Positions 37,268 through 48,320 are shown, numbered from the stretch's first letter. The stretch: 64,000 nt of DNA from Mya arenaria (GCF_026914265.1 NC_069133.1:6445985-6509984), one strand, 5' to 3'. The notes: generated by a model from the sequence alone, not told the origin. A program made the numbers and translations.

Positions 37268-40200
37268 ATGGAAGGGAAACCAGGATGCAGGAGAGTATTT
37301 CTACTCATCGTAACACTGGCCAGTCAATTCAACCTCCACAAATGCGACGACTTTTCCGACGACTTCATTTACTTTAACACCGACCAAGCCGGACCCATGA
37401 TACTTCCTCCGCCCGGTCAGGAACTCGTCAGGGCGCCCAAACTCAAGGCAACACCGGAAGTGAGGGTTCAGCCGATGCCCGTTGTCGTGACGACCAACGT
37501 TTTGGGACAGGGTACCACCCCAGTGGCAGGTAAGCTGTCAAGTTTATTACATTTCTCCGTTTTGAAAATAAAATCTTTTGTAACGTTTTCTTGTTGGAAA
37601 AAAAGGGTTTTATGAACGTAAAACAAATTTACCTTTTTGATATGTAGAATATTTCTTTGAAAAACCAGCACAAATATAAGTACTTATATATGGGGATGGT
37701 ACGCATAAATAAAAAAAATCGAATACTTCCTGTTACCGGGCATGTGTTTATTATAGGCATGTTGGGGCTTTCTTTATACACATAAACGTGTGTATCACAT
37801 ACTACAAGAACTTTGGCAATTGAACGCCCGAGTGTAGATCGAAGTCATTCCTTTTTCGGTGCACGTGTTTTATTGAGGCATGTAAGGGCGTTCTTTGTAT
37901 CGTATATACTGATTTGTACATGAACTATATCCAGATCTGTGTAGCCAGCGTACATCCGAGGGTGGGTGGGGCTACTTCCCCTTCCCGGGCTCGTGTACCG
38001 AGTACATCCAGTGTGACAGGGGCGGAAGTGGTCACGTGGAGACATGTGCAATTGGGACGTTCTTTAATGGCCGGAAATGCATGCGCGCTGAAGATGTCGT
38101 CTGCCCATTTGGTTTGTGGAGTTTTGTACTATACAATGTACTTTTTATACCATTCTTTATAATTCAAAATGCTATTGATCATTCCGTCCTAGCTAATCTC
38201 AAGAGCTCATTCGAGGTATATACGTTGCCTTTAAGTAATCATTTGATCTGTAATTTGCTTAAATTTTATAAACGTTTATATACGCGTGAGAAATATTTTG
38301 TTCTCACTTCCACATGATTCAGTTGTTCATAACCTTATGAATGTTTAACCCTGACTGATTGACAGGGACATTGGTATACTTAAGATTTATAACTATCGTT
38401 CCATCGCTACAAACTTTAGACCCATGTAAGAGCTTACGGACGGGTGCCACCTTCACAGACGGACAGACGTGTCACGGCTACTACCGGTGTTACGAGGGAC
38501 GGTCTGTGCCGGCCATGTGCACGGACGGGTCGGCGTTCAACTCCATGAGCGGCGGGTGCCTAGAGGATCCCACCTGTCGACAGACTACGAAAGAGAAGCA
38601 TCGTAAGAGTTATACATCGTTTGTTCTAACAACTCTATCCATTGTTTTTGTCGATTAGTGATTACATTATGATGGCCGAGCACATATGGATGCATGCAAT
38701 ACACCAAAACGCACCATGTAGATCTTAAAGCTGCACTCTCACAGATTGAACGTTTTGACAACTTTTTTTATTTTTTTGTTTTGGAACGAGCAAATTTTTG
38801 CGTAAATATCTGCAAACCAGTGATAAAAGACTGCTGACAAAATATCAGATCGGAGCTTTTCATATGTCCGTCCCGAAATTGATGTTTTATGCTTATTTCT
38901 TAAACCGTTTAAGCCATAAAACATTAAATTTGGAATGGAAATATGAAAATCTGCGATTTGATCTTCTGTCAGCAGTCTTTCATCACTGTTTAACAAATAT
39001 TTACGCAAAATCTTGCTAATTCCAAGACAAAAAATAAAAAGTTGGAAATACGGTCAATCTAGTGCAGCTTTAAATAGCAAACATGTATTTGGGGATACTA
39101 TTTTTCCCGTTCCCGTGGGAGAGGGCAAACGTCATGAGTTGCGCCCCAACCCAAGTTAGATCCACAACCCTCTCAGAACCGATTCTGCGGCTTTCTCAAA
39201 AAAGAAAAATTGAAAGGAAAACAACAAACAAAAACACATATATAACAGACTACGATAACAACTTAGCCATATTGGAACGCTTACCGTGCAATAAATAGCG
39301 TGCCTTTATTGAAATATCATTGTAAATTATCCACACGCTTCTTATTGCATGAAAATATAGAAGACGCTCTCCAATATGGATAGAGAGTATCCAAGCTGCT
39401 CAATGAAACTCATGTATTTCTCGTTTCGCCCCGTAGCGTGTTTCGCGGGCACCACCCTGGTAATTCCCGGTCGCCCCCACATGTTCTACCTGTGGGACGG
39501 ACGGAAGGGCGTGACAGAGATGCGCTGTCCACGAGGTCTCTGGTACAACCCCACTATCTGCACGTGTGACTGGATCATACCCGGGCAGACCTTTGGAAAG
39601 GACGGTGAGTAGATAAGAAAATGGCGCGTAAATGTACGTGCTATAGACGTGTTTATAGAAATAAGAGATCCTTCCGTTTTTATGCATCAAACGAAGGTAG
39701 AAAAGTTTTATTTATAGTATGCACTACGTAAAAACACTTGTTTTGAGAAGGAACACTATTGAAAACGAGTAAACGCCAGTAAAACGTTTTGTGTTTTGGA
39801 ATAAAACGGATGTGTTTTGCTTTAGAACACATTCAATACGCGTCAAGTACTCATATTTTTTTAAGTGAGAATGTGTTTTATATGTCAATACAATGACTTT
39901 GCAATATTGTTGTTTTAAACTTAATCCAATGTGTTAATCATTGATGTGACCCCCTATTTCACATTTTATACTCTGGGAGTTTTCTTGAGACAGCCAACCA
40001 CCGTCTCCATTTACCGATTTAAGTTTAAGTGAAATTCAGGCCATCGAATGCATCAAAATAAATAAGAGCCTGTTTATCAAGATTCACTTTCATTCTTCAG
40101 GATGTGGTCCCCTATTTCACTTCCCGTACGCTGGCAGTTTTCTGGAGGTGGCCAATCGCGCTCCCCAGTCGCCTAATACCGCCGTCTCAATATACCGGAA

Positions 40201-42167
40201 GTCAGCGCTCTTCGCAAAAGGAGGTAAAATGCTCAATGATAAATTAAATATAATGATTTCGCCCATGCAATCAATAGATGTGTGGTCTTAGATCATCATA
40301 TGTTGATTTGGTTAAATATACGTTGTCCTTTCCAGAGAATGACAAAAAGATGCGCATATTTTAATTTGCTTACTAGTTTTGTTGTTGTTGTTGTTGTTGT
40401 TTGGTAATATTTTTTGCGTCTAATAATTGAATACTCGATTAACTGCCAACATAGCATTCATCACATTTAATAGACCAGGTATGTTAGCAATCTATTGAAC
40501 AGAACAAATTGACAATTTCAACACTTCTTCGTCTCAGGTCACAACTTCCGATTTGAACCTTTAAATAATCCCTTTCCGTCGTTGCCATTCCGTCTACATG
40601 TTTATGCACTAAAATGATTCGATACAAATTTAATCGAACTTCACATAATAACAATCGATTTTAGGCGAGATCGTCATATGGCTTATGAACGACCTTGACC
40701 TTGACAGCGAGTGGGCGCTGTGCTTTGAATTCTTCACGCGCGTTTCCGGTAGTGGTGAGGTAGCGCTCGTTTCCAACGACTGGCGGGGCCTGCCTTTCAC
40801 GTTTAAGATCACGCATGATCCGGAGAATCACAAGGTTAATGGCTATTTCCGGATGAAGGATGGTCGCGTGGTGCACCTCGTCGTTGGCGGAGTGGTGAGA
40901 GAGTTTTCTCTTAATTTAACTTTTGCATAAGAAATGCAAATGACATATGTGTCAGCACACTAATATATAAGTACAAACAGCCAGCATACGCGTACATACG
41001 TGTTGGCGGTGTACGTCTCCCTCTCGTGTATGTATATGATCAATGGAGCATATCTATTTAACCATCTGAGTTTAGATTTAACAGTTTGATTTGTCTTGAT
41101 ACCATTTTGCGCGACATGTTGCAAGTTACTTTCGCCGTGTAAAGTGGCAGAAATAAGCCACCATATAATTATAGTTGATCGATAGTTGCCCGTCTATCTC
41201 TGCATCCCTCTCGATGCTAGCCGTGGGGGTAAGGTTATTTCTGAGAAGTTGATATTACCAGGAAAAATCTCAGTGTTTAACCTATATAGCGGCGTTTCCT
41301 GTTTCAGTCCGGAAAGAAGCCCCACTTCCTGCGAGTCGCGAAGCAAGGCGACCACATGGTGATGAGAGTTGACAACATGAGGTCAGCTAACGTCAAAATA
41401 GGTAAGCCTGGCCATTGCGTACAGGCCATCATATTACTTTCTGACAACGAGTGTGACTGCGGATTTGTCCCATTTCAGCTTACCATACCTTAATAATATA
41501 TACTCGTATAATTTTGCAGTGTTTTTCAATTGTCATCAGAGTGATCTTAGTTCCAAAACAATGTTGTTGTTTTTTTTATAATAAGTCGACGACTAGCGCA
41601 GCGCACTGCAAGAATTAGAAGGCCAAAATTTAGCCCAAACTATTGCACCATTTGTTTTCTCTCTCATTTTAGCGGCGGGTGTGGCCTCCTCCCCCACCCC
41701 TATGGTTGTTGGGGCAGCAAACGGCTGTTCGGGATTCCAGGGTTTCTTCGATGAGGTTGGTAACAAGTTATGTTTTTATTTGCGTCAAATTATGTAATAT
41801 GGACTAGAAAAATGGCCAATTTCAAAATAACCATGTATGTGTTTCGATCTTGTGAATACATATTGTCACTTTACTGGTAGTGATTAACATTTGCAATATA
41901 AATGATAGTTTTTCACCTTGATATCGGCTCGGCTAACTAAAAATTGCTTAAATGGAAGTAATTTACTTTCAAGGAAGGCCAATCCATAGAATACCAAAGA
42001 AATATTTTTAGCCTTTCCCAAACTTACTTAATACCAATACATGTCCACAAACGTAAGTATTTACATTAAGTATTTACATTAATGCTGTAAAATTATGTTT
42101 CTTTCAGCTTAAATTCTTCCGCTGTGTTCCGGGTGATTTCTTCAGTGACTATAAGGGCCTCATTTAA
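37268..42167 (+). CDS. Secreted chitin-binding (CBM14) protein with laminin-G-like C-terminus, PIF/BMSP-like
   Basis: Exons 37268-37529, 37935-38111, 38420-38602, 39437-39604, 40101-40223, 40665-40894, 41308-41401, 41673-41755 and 42108-42167; phases agree and the product is 459 residues. Residues 1-26 look like a signal peptide. Two complete six-Cys peritrophin-A domains (about 88-146 and 147-207) are each one exon: CTEYIQCDRGGSGHVETC and CHGYYRCYEG. A third (about 208-263: MFYLWDGRKGVTEMRCP, NPTICTCDW) has Trp where a Cys is expected. Residues 264-459 include FEFFTRVSGSGEVALVSNDW and a beta-rich stretch resembling the laminin-G-like region of PIF/BMSP shell-matrix proteins. The von Willebrand domain of full PIF is absent. 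It probably binds chitin in shell, periostracum or other extracellular matrix. CBM14 call is firm; the PIF link is by recalled similarity. Confidence 0.85.
38726..39072. mobile_element. Foldback element, family A copy 3 (347 bp)
   Basis: Begins TAAAGCTGCACTCTCACAGA and ends AGTGCAGCTTTA. Arms pair along most of the length: TTTTTGCGTAAATATCTGCA against AACAAATATTTACGCAAAAT, and AAAAGACTGCTGACA against TGTCAGCAGTCTTTC. TA flanks both ends. It lies in intron 3 of the chitin-binding gene. Confidence 0.9.
39943..40016 (+). pseudogene. Decayed duplicate of exon 5 of the chitin-binding gene
   Basis: GATGTGACCCCCTATTTCAC ... CTCTGGGAGTTTTCTTGAGA ... CCGTCTCCATTTACCG aligns with exon 5 at 40101-40195, which has GATGTGGTCCCCTATTTCAC, GCTGGCAGTTTTCTGGAGGT and CCGTCTCAATATACCG. 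An extra base near the start and a deletion of about 20 bases in the middle break the frame, and there is no clean acceptor. Probably an old tandem exon duplication now dead. Confidence 0.75.
40380..40402 (+). repeat. GTT microsatellite
   Basis: A run of about seven TTG units in intron 5 of the chitin-binding gene. Confidence 0.85.
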
Positions 42168-42489
42168 TTTCCACAGCATTGAGGCCCGTCCACGTAACTG
42201 CACAATGTAGGGAAACAACGCCAGACACGTGTCTCATAATTTATTGTCATGTTATTTATTTGTAAATAGTTACATGGGTCTGTATTTTATTGCCGTTTTA
42301 TATTATGTTTGTTCGTGTTACAGTATTGAAATACTGTTTTAAAACTTATAATTCCTTGGTATAATTTAATGAGCTGCTGATATGTCACTGCGAAGAAAGA
42401 ATGACACAATGTGTAGGGAATGTTAGGTCGTTTCTCTGTGCAAATGTATAGCTCGTCTGTTTACCGAAGAAGAACTCGAGGTATTGTAA

Positions 42490-42829
42490 CATTCGGAACT
42501 CCTCGGCCATTTTCGACGAAAACAACCTCGGATGTATGCCGGTACATCAGTAGAAGTAGTTCGTAAAATTTTAAATTATATGATTTATTAAATGTAGTGT
42601 TTTAGCTTGTATTTGTAGAGTATTTAAGTATAAATTATTTGCCAGAGAAGTGTATAATTGCAAATATTATTAAGATTCCCAAGAGTTTTGTCATTAAGTT
42701 TAACTGCTTAATTGAAATTACTGTGCGATCTACTTATAGCGTAGTTAAATTGTACCGATTTTTGACATTGTAATCCGTCCATATACACCCGAGGTTGTTT
42801 TCGATAAAATGTCCGAGATGACCCGAATG
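42490..42829. mobile_element. MULE-like MITE, family B copy 1 (340 bp)
   Basis: The left end CATTCGGAACTCCTCGGCCA continues through AAAACAACCTCGGATGTAT; the right end is its imperfect inverse (ACCCGAGGTTGTTTTCGAT ... CCGAATG). The interior matches copy 2 at 53085-53408. It lies just downstream of the chitin-binding stop, within its likely 3' UTR. No target duplication is visible for this copy. Confidence 0.85.
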
Positions 42830-43800
42830 GCCGTGGCCATTACTAAAAAGCGATCAAATGATTCAAATTAACCTGATACACTCGTTGCCAAGAACATTAT
42901 GCAAGTGTAGAGCAAACCTTTAACTCTGGCATAAATGACTTTCGAGTTATCCCCCTTGTTCGACTGAAAAGGCAGACGACCTTTCGGCGTTCGCTCCGCG
43001 TCGCTCTAGTTGTAAGTTTAAAAATAGTTCCTCTGCATCATGTTAATTCAGTTCGCTGTTGCTGTATTTTTTCGAATGAAAACTGCTTGATTTCATCATA
43101 TAGACATATGATATCTTATCAACAAACCGTGAACCAATTTATTATGATGTTTTTGTATAGTCCATAAAATAGCTTTTAAATTGACTTCCCTGGCCAGCCA
43201 TTACATCTCAACAAGTGTATATGTTTAATGAAGTGTCCAATCTTCGGTAATTGCTTCATTCAGTTCAATGTTTTAGGGTGTATATGGGAAATCACACATT
43301 GTTCTCTATTATTGAATATATCAGTGTATTGCATGTTATTACTTTTATATGTCATAAAATATATTGTTCACTTTTAATGGCAGTATTTGTTTACTGCATG
43401 TTTTTACTTGAATAAACCATATCTTTAATGATGCTCTGTAATTTATAATAAAAATTAAGAACAAAGTTTTCTAAAATGTTAAATTGCATGCAACTGAATA
43501 CAAACTCTTTAGGCGAAGCTATATGTATTGAATGAATATAAAACAAACTATTGATATGTGCATCGACTAAAATGTAAAATAAGTGTTAATCAAGAACCAA
43601 TTCTTCAATGAAAATGATTTTGAGATCTTAAGTTAACCCTGCAATTGTCCGAATTATGTTTCTCCGGAGTAAAACCCATTGTCCGAAACACAAACTATAT
43701 AATATCTAACCGATATGAGTATAACCAAGTCCCGTCAGCGCAAACATACTGAACTTCAAGTAGTATGAAATCGAGAACGAGTAGAATGCGTCTATGATAT
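42830..43800. other. 3' flank of the chitin-binding gene and spacer
   Basis: AT-rich with no gene. AATAAA at 43411-43416 could end the chitin-binding transcript, giving a 3' UTR of about 1.25 kb. A GC-richer phrase, CGGCGTTCGCTCCGCGTCGC, lies near 42985 and looks like a repeat fragment. Confidence 0.45.
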
Positions 43801-43856
43801 AAGAACACTACTTTGACGTGAATCACTTTAGATTAGGGACGTTGGGTTCGTGCGCC

Positions 43857-45089
43857 ATGGATAACATTACAGATGTTCCAGTTTCTACAGTAACGCCGGT
43901 GACCAGTATGTCATGGATGGAAAACGTGACTGAATGGCCAGACTGGAATACGACCACTCTCGGAAATGAAACTAGCGAAGACAACACAACGATAATCTAC
44001 TACTACTACTACTATTACTACTACTACTACTACTACTATTACTACTACGACGACACAAATACATCGTCTGTGCTTCTACGATGGGATGGTTGTCAAAACG
44101 GTACACTGAAGGAACCCTTAAGGTCGGAAACACTAGATTGGTTCTGGATGATTGTGTTACCTTTGCAAATGGCCCTGGGCTGGATGGGAAACTCGCTTGC
44201 GACCATCGTCATCATCAGGACAGTGAAGCCGCTTAGTTCCAGTGCATTGTACATGGCTGCTCTCTTAGCGTCAAATTCCGCGTATCTTCTAAGCGAACTA
44301 CCGGGACACTGGGTAGAGGCTGTGTTTGGGCTTCGAATATTTAGGAGCGATTTCCTATGCAAAATTTCTGTATTCTTTCCATATTTCACCTCGCATTTTT
44401 CAAGTTGCCTACTTATGACCATGACGATGGAGTTTCTTTTCGGGATCTATAAACCAGGGTTCATTAATATAAAGTACACGCCAAAAACAAAGTGGAGAAT
44501 AATGTTTGGATTATTCGCCATCACAGCTTTGCTAAACATCCATTTCCTGTTTGGAGTTACGGCTTACGTCAATAGGTATGGCCAAGATGCCTGCGAGTTT
44601 GGTGGCACGACTTATGGGACTTTCTTCTTTGACTATTTTCAATGGATCGACTATGCAGTTATCATTTTCCTTCCTTTGCTAGTTCTTGGCTTCGGTACGG
44701 CTGTTATACTTGCTGCATTAAGAAGACGCAAACGGGACTCGAAGAGTGACGACGACATGAAACTTTCCACCGAGACGCTCCGAATCATAGCGGCTATGAA
44801 CGTGTTCTACCTAATTTGTCACATACCGGATGTAACCATTTCCAAGTGGGCTGAATATAACGTGAGCTACGCCAACACTTTGTCTTGTGATCATGTCGAC
44901 GAGCACCTGTATCAAGCGTTTCTGCGCCAGGTCTTCCATCATATTGCGTCCATGGTGCGCTACACCGGGCCCGCGCTTTTATGGGGCGCGTTGTTTTGGA
45001 CGGGCACCGTATTCAAGTCAGAGCTTGTGCGTCTCCTCAAGTGCATCAAACCTAGGAGAGAAGTGATTTTAGGGGCGGAGTATTTTTAA
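43857..45089 (+). CDS. Divergent rhodopsin-like (class A) G-protein-coupled receptor, orphan
   Basis: Intronless, 410 residues. The extracellular N-terminus (1-93) has several N-glycosylation sites and a run of 17 tyrosines at 48-64 made of TAC/TAT codons. Seven hydrophobic segments follow: about 94-121 (GN at 111-112), 128-150, 168-193, 213-235, 264-289, 307-328 and 356-384. Cys168 before TM3 and Cys246 in loop 2 fit the usual disulfide. Motifs are degenerate: the DRY position reads MEFLFGIYKP without Arg, TM6 has LICHIP for a CWxP-like motif, and TM7 reads YTGPALLWGALFW instead of NPxxY. The third loop is short and basic (RRRKRDSKS). It resembles expanded molluscan peptide-receptor-like or chemosensory GPCRs; the ligand is unknown. 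ATG 43857 was chosen over an in-frame GTG upstream. AATAAA lies 462 bp past the stop. Confidence 0.9.
   Translation: MDNITDVPVSTVTPVTSMSWMENVTEWPDWNTTTLGNETSEDNTTIIYYYYYYYYYYYYYYYYYDDTNTSSVLLRWDGCQNGTLKEPLRSETLDWFWMIVLPLQMALGWMGNSLATIVIIRTVKPLSSSALYMAALLASNSAYLLSELPGHWVEAVFGLRIFRSDFLCKISVFFPYFTSHFSSCLLMTMTMEFLFGIYKPGFINIKYTPKTKWRIMFGLFAITALLNIHFLFGVTAYVNRYGQDACEFGGTTYGTFFFDYFQWIDYAVIIFLPLLVLGFGTAVILAALRRRKRDSKSDDDMKLSTETLRIIAAMNVFYLICHIPDVTISKWAEYNVSYANTLSCDHVDEHLYQAFLRQVFHHIASMVRYTGPALLWGALFWTGTVFKSELVRLLKCIKPRREVILGAEYF
43999..44049 (+). repeat. Coding TAC microsatellite (17 Tyr codons)
   Basis: Fifteen TAC and two TAT codons in a row, inside the GPCR N-terminus. The reading frame is kept on both sides. 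Confidence 0.95.
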
Positions 45090-45550
45090 AGAAAAAACAA
45101 CAACCGTCATATGTTTGTAATTTATCCACATTCTCTTTATTGCGCTGTAAAGCTCTACCATTCTTGGTTACCGTTAAGTAGACAAAAGCAAAGAACTATT
45201 TTCCATTATGGTACAAAATACGAAAAACAATGAGTTTAAAAAAACACTTTAATAATGCTGAAACCTCCAATTCTGAGGACAAATCCGTCATTGTGTATAT
45301 ATGATCCTGCTGTAAGGATAAGCTTGCTCACTGTATTTCTACGTCCTTTATATCTGGAGCAGAGAATGAACATGTTGTTTTTGTATTGTTATTTTGATTT
45401 TGCATATGTGTGTTTTAATCTTAGTTATATTTTAACTAAATGTTGTACTATGTATATTTACCATTGTTTTAAGTTGTTTTGTGGTAATCGAACCCAATGT
45501 GTTGTCATGGAGTTTTCTGTTGCTTTTCCGTTTTCACTGTATTGTTTGAA

Positions 45551-45556
45551 AATAAA
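45551..45556 (+). other. Polyadenylation signal for the GPCR gene
   Basis: AATAAA followed by a T/GT-rich stretch (TTTAGTTGTGTGATTTGTAT), 462 bases after the GPCR stop codon. Confidence 0.55.
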
Positions 45557-45589
45557 CGGTTAATAGAACTAAATATCGTTTAGTTGTGT

Positions 45590-45812
45590 GATTTGTATTG
45601 TGTGTTCGTGAGTGTGCGTTCGTGCGGGCTGGCGTGCGTGTGCATGTGCGTGGGTGTGGGTGTGGGTGTCGGTGGGTGGGTTGGTTAGGTGATTGGGTGT
45701 GTGTGTGTTTGGGTGCGTGTGTGTGTGGGTGTGTGTGTGCGTGCGCGTGCGCGTGCGCGCGCGCGTGTGTGTTTACGTGCGTGTGTGTTTACGTGCGTGT
45801 GTATGTGTAGTG
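45590..45812 (+). repeat. GT/GC-rich simple repeat
   Basis: Alternating GTGTGCGTGCG-type sequence including CGCGCGCG, a strong candidate for left-handed (Z) DNA. The open frame across it is compositional. Confidence 0.9.
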
Positions 45813-46004
45813 ATTCCTATCAAAGTTAAAACGAAATTTGATATTTCATCAACTATTTATTTATAGATGTAAAAATAGTTATTGCTTGGTTGGTATCGAG
45901 TTATTTCTGGTACCTTATGGTTTAAGTTACATGTGTACGGTGCATCTTAAGCCCTCCTTACAAACACTAAGGTTTAAACGGTATGGTACAAGCACCACGA
46001 CCAT

Positions 46005-46100
46005 ATTGGGATCGGCTAGTTTCCGGGTCGGTACTCCGGTATGGGGATAGGTTTCGCCGGGACCTTAGAGCCCTGAGGCCATATTGAGGCTCCGGGTAAT
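46005..46100 (-). pseudogene. Decayed copy of the 3' end of the PGRP last exon
   Basis: GTACTCCGGTATGGGGATAG ... GTTTCGCCGGGACC ... AGAGCCCTGAGGCCATATTG aligns with the plus strand of the last PGRP exon at 46188-46255 (ATACTCCGGAATGGAATGGT, GTTTGACCGGGG, AGAGCCCACGCGGCCATAAT). It covers only the C-terminal tail, has changed frame and no amidase residues. It points to local duplication of the PGRP 3' end. Confidence 0.6.
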
Positions 46101-46107
46101 GCGAATA

Positions 46108-46113
46108 TTTATT
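46108..46113 (-). other. Polyadenylation signal for PGRP
   Basis: TTTATT on the plus strand is AATAAA on the PGRP strand, 73 bases past the stop codon. A second candidate is at 45856-45861. Confidence 0.5.
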
Positions 46114-46185
46114 TCTCTTTACATGTATATACAAGGCACGATACAAATGAAATGGTCCGTTAATGGTCTGTAATACAAGGAACGG

Positions 46186-48320
46186 CTATACTCCGGAATG
46201 GAATGGTATGGGCGTAGGTTTGACCGGGGGTTCAGAGCCCACGCGGCCATAATGTTCCCAGGTCCGTATGAGCTCATACAGGCGCTGTCCGGGACACTCG
46301 GTAGCTCCGACGTCCCTGTGTCCATACAGTTTGTAGTCAGCGTCGATCTTCCCTAGCCGTATTCCACACTCGATCATCGCCTACAGTGGGGAAATGATAT
46401 TTAAAAGAAAAGGTTATTCGCAACATATGTGTGCTCCAATGAGCCCAAACAAAAAAGATAGGCATACTTTTGTTTCTATTTTTTAATGTGAATCGGGATT
46501 CTGTACCAAACCGACCTATATCAGGGTATAACACTGGTGTATTTTATGTATATATAAATGGTAAAAATTTAACATGCTCCCCTAAAAATGCACAGTATTT
46601 AGGAAATTACGAAAAGAAATCCACACTACGGCAAAAAACGTAGGGTCGGTAGGAAACATATGGTCGGTCGGGATATTGGAAACAAACAAACAATATCGGC
46701 TATACAATGAGTTGGTAGTGTCGCAATGTTGCATCTTACGACTGATAAAATTGCGTTAAGCTTTATGGAAATTTCTTATTGATAATGCATTTTGCACGGA
46801 TTGTCATGACGTTGAATAATTATTAAACATATTCAAGGTCTCGCGCCGCCATAGCACGACCAGTACCAAGAGGTTAACAAACAGGCATCTACGAGCGGTG
46901 CAGCATTTACCTGTACGGCGTTACCTGTACGGCGCTTAGCTGTATTTACCTGTACGGCGTTTAGCTGTATATAGTATACATATACGGCGTTTAGCTGTGT
47001 ATACCTGTACGGCGTTTAGCTGTATATACCTGTACGGCGTTTAGCTGTATATACCTCTACGGCGTTTAGCTGTATATACCTGTACGGCGTTTAGCTGTAT
47101 ATTTCTCTACGGCGTTTAGCTGTATATACCTGTACGGCGTTCAGTGCAGCGTCATTTGGAAGATGTTTTGTGTAGTCCCCCATAATTGAGAAGGCGATAG
47201 CTACGTCATTCCAACCTCTAGTATGAGCCCCTATCCGGTCCCAGGCCCGACCCTCGTACGCCTTTCCATCCTCGCCGATCAGAAAGTTGTAGCCGATGTC
47301 ATCCCAACCTGTTTATACACTTACAATGGATATTTTGCAATACAACAATAGCCTGACAGGGTCATGAATATCCATGACTGCTCCGTGGAAGCATAATTCT
47401 ACTACAGCTCCTGACTATAACATTATGCATCGTCAATGAATCCATAAAATATAAGTTTTAGTAAAAATGATAGTGATTCGGTTATATCACCATTTTTCCA
47501 GCATTGCGTCTTTTACATTATTTTATTTTTCATTTGAAAGTATAATTCTAAAATCGCATTGGAAATTGTGCAAATGGAAAGTGGTATTCAGCTGCTATGA
47601 GGCATAATGCACATATTTTGATCTAATATCTTTAAAACATGTAAATGAATCGCCATATAAAAGGGCCAATGAATAAACAAGTATACTGTCAATTTTGGGA
47701 TTCACGGACACACACCTCTGTCAACCTGATGAAAGCGTTGTATCGTGCGCATCTCTTCCGAGCACCTGTCTTGGGTGTCGCACTCTGACATCGCCGTGTG
47801 GTGTATGAAGACCACGCCCACTGGAGTGCCCATGTAGTTTATCTCCTTCGAGGGCTGGGCGCCCCACTCCGCACGTGTAACTATGGTAACGTTCTCACAT
47901 GCCGGAAGTGGAAGGCCGCTCGTGCAATCTAGAGATAGTAATTAAAATACTAAAATAATGTTTAATCCTTTAAACACATGTAGCAGGTGGTTTTACAGTG
48001 TTGAACAGTAGATTTTGAATTGTGAATGCATACAACTATAAAACTTTATTTTTTAGATGTTATGCAGAATAAAGCGCAAATTCAACGGGTTTCAAATATC
48101 GAAGAATAATACTGGGCTCGGCGCAATTATCGTCACAAAGTACAGTCTCATAAAGTGACGTTAATTACTTATTCTTAACTAAGTCTTATTCTTTGACTTT
48201 TTAATTTAATCCAGTCTAAGGTATAATTGAGCACAAAACACGTGTATTTAAATCATTTCAAATATTTTATATACACTTACACACGGACAACAGAAAAACA
48301 ACGTAAATTCCAGACCGCAT
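46186..48320 (-). CDS. PGRP: Peptidoglycan recognition protein, secreted, predicted amidase
   Basis: Exons, minus strand: 48320-48281, 47928-47716, 47308-47130 and 46380-46186; phases agree and the product is 208 residues. Exon 1 encodes a signal peptide (MRSGIYVVFLLSV). The rest is one PGRP/amidase_2 domain: VTRAEWGAQPSKEINYM, VFIHHTAMSECDTQDRC, GWDDIGYNFLIGEDGKAYEG, HTRGWNDVAIAFSIMGDY, YKLYGHRDVGATECPG. The zinc and catalytic positions of N-acetylmuramoyl-L-alanine amidases are all present: His in FIHHT, Tyr in GYNFLIG, His in GHRD and Cys in TECPG. The protein should therefore cleave peptidoglycan, in innate immunity or microbiota control. Donor 47130 (ACAG|GTATAT) is preferred over 47136 because it supplies VQ in ALNAVQAMIECG, as in relatives. 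A proline-rich tail follows the domain. Confidence 0.93.
46381..46899 (-). other. PGRP intron 3, repeat-free part
   Basis: AT-rich. Phrases such as GTAGGGTCGGTAGGAAACAT and ATGGTCGGTCGGGATATTGG at 46648-46678 look like an interspersed repeat. No exon recognised. Confidence 0.4.
46905..47129 (-). repeat. 25-bp minisatellite abutting and copying the PGRP exon 3 splice donor
   Basis: On the minus strand the unit reads GTATATACAGCTAAACGCCG plus TACAG, about nine copies. The real exon end ALNAVQ (AACGCCGTACAG) with its donor GTATAT is the first unit. Six intronic units keep a good ACAG|GTA donor; others are mutated (GTAGAG, GTATAT losses). Confidence 0.85.
47309..47715 (-). other. PGRP intron 2
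   Basis: AT-rich intron of 407 bases, without repeats or embedded genes that I can see. Confidence 0.6.

Noticed and set aside
37945..38111. Exon 2 of the chitin-binding gene starting at 37945 or 37949
   Set aside because: Those acceptors do not match the phase-1 donor of exon 1; 37935 does and restores the first Cys of CBM14.
45598..45810. Cys/Val-rich 70-codon open frame
   Set aside because: Simple GT/GC repeat.
47136..47308. PGRP exon 3 ending at 47136 (GCC|GTACAG)
   Set aside because: In frame but a weaker donor; 47130 (ACAG|GTATAT) fits the consensus and the family sequence better. Kept as a possible minor site.
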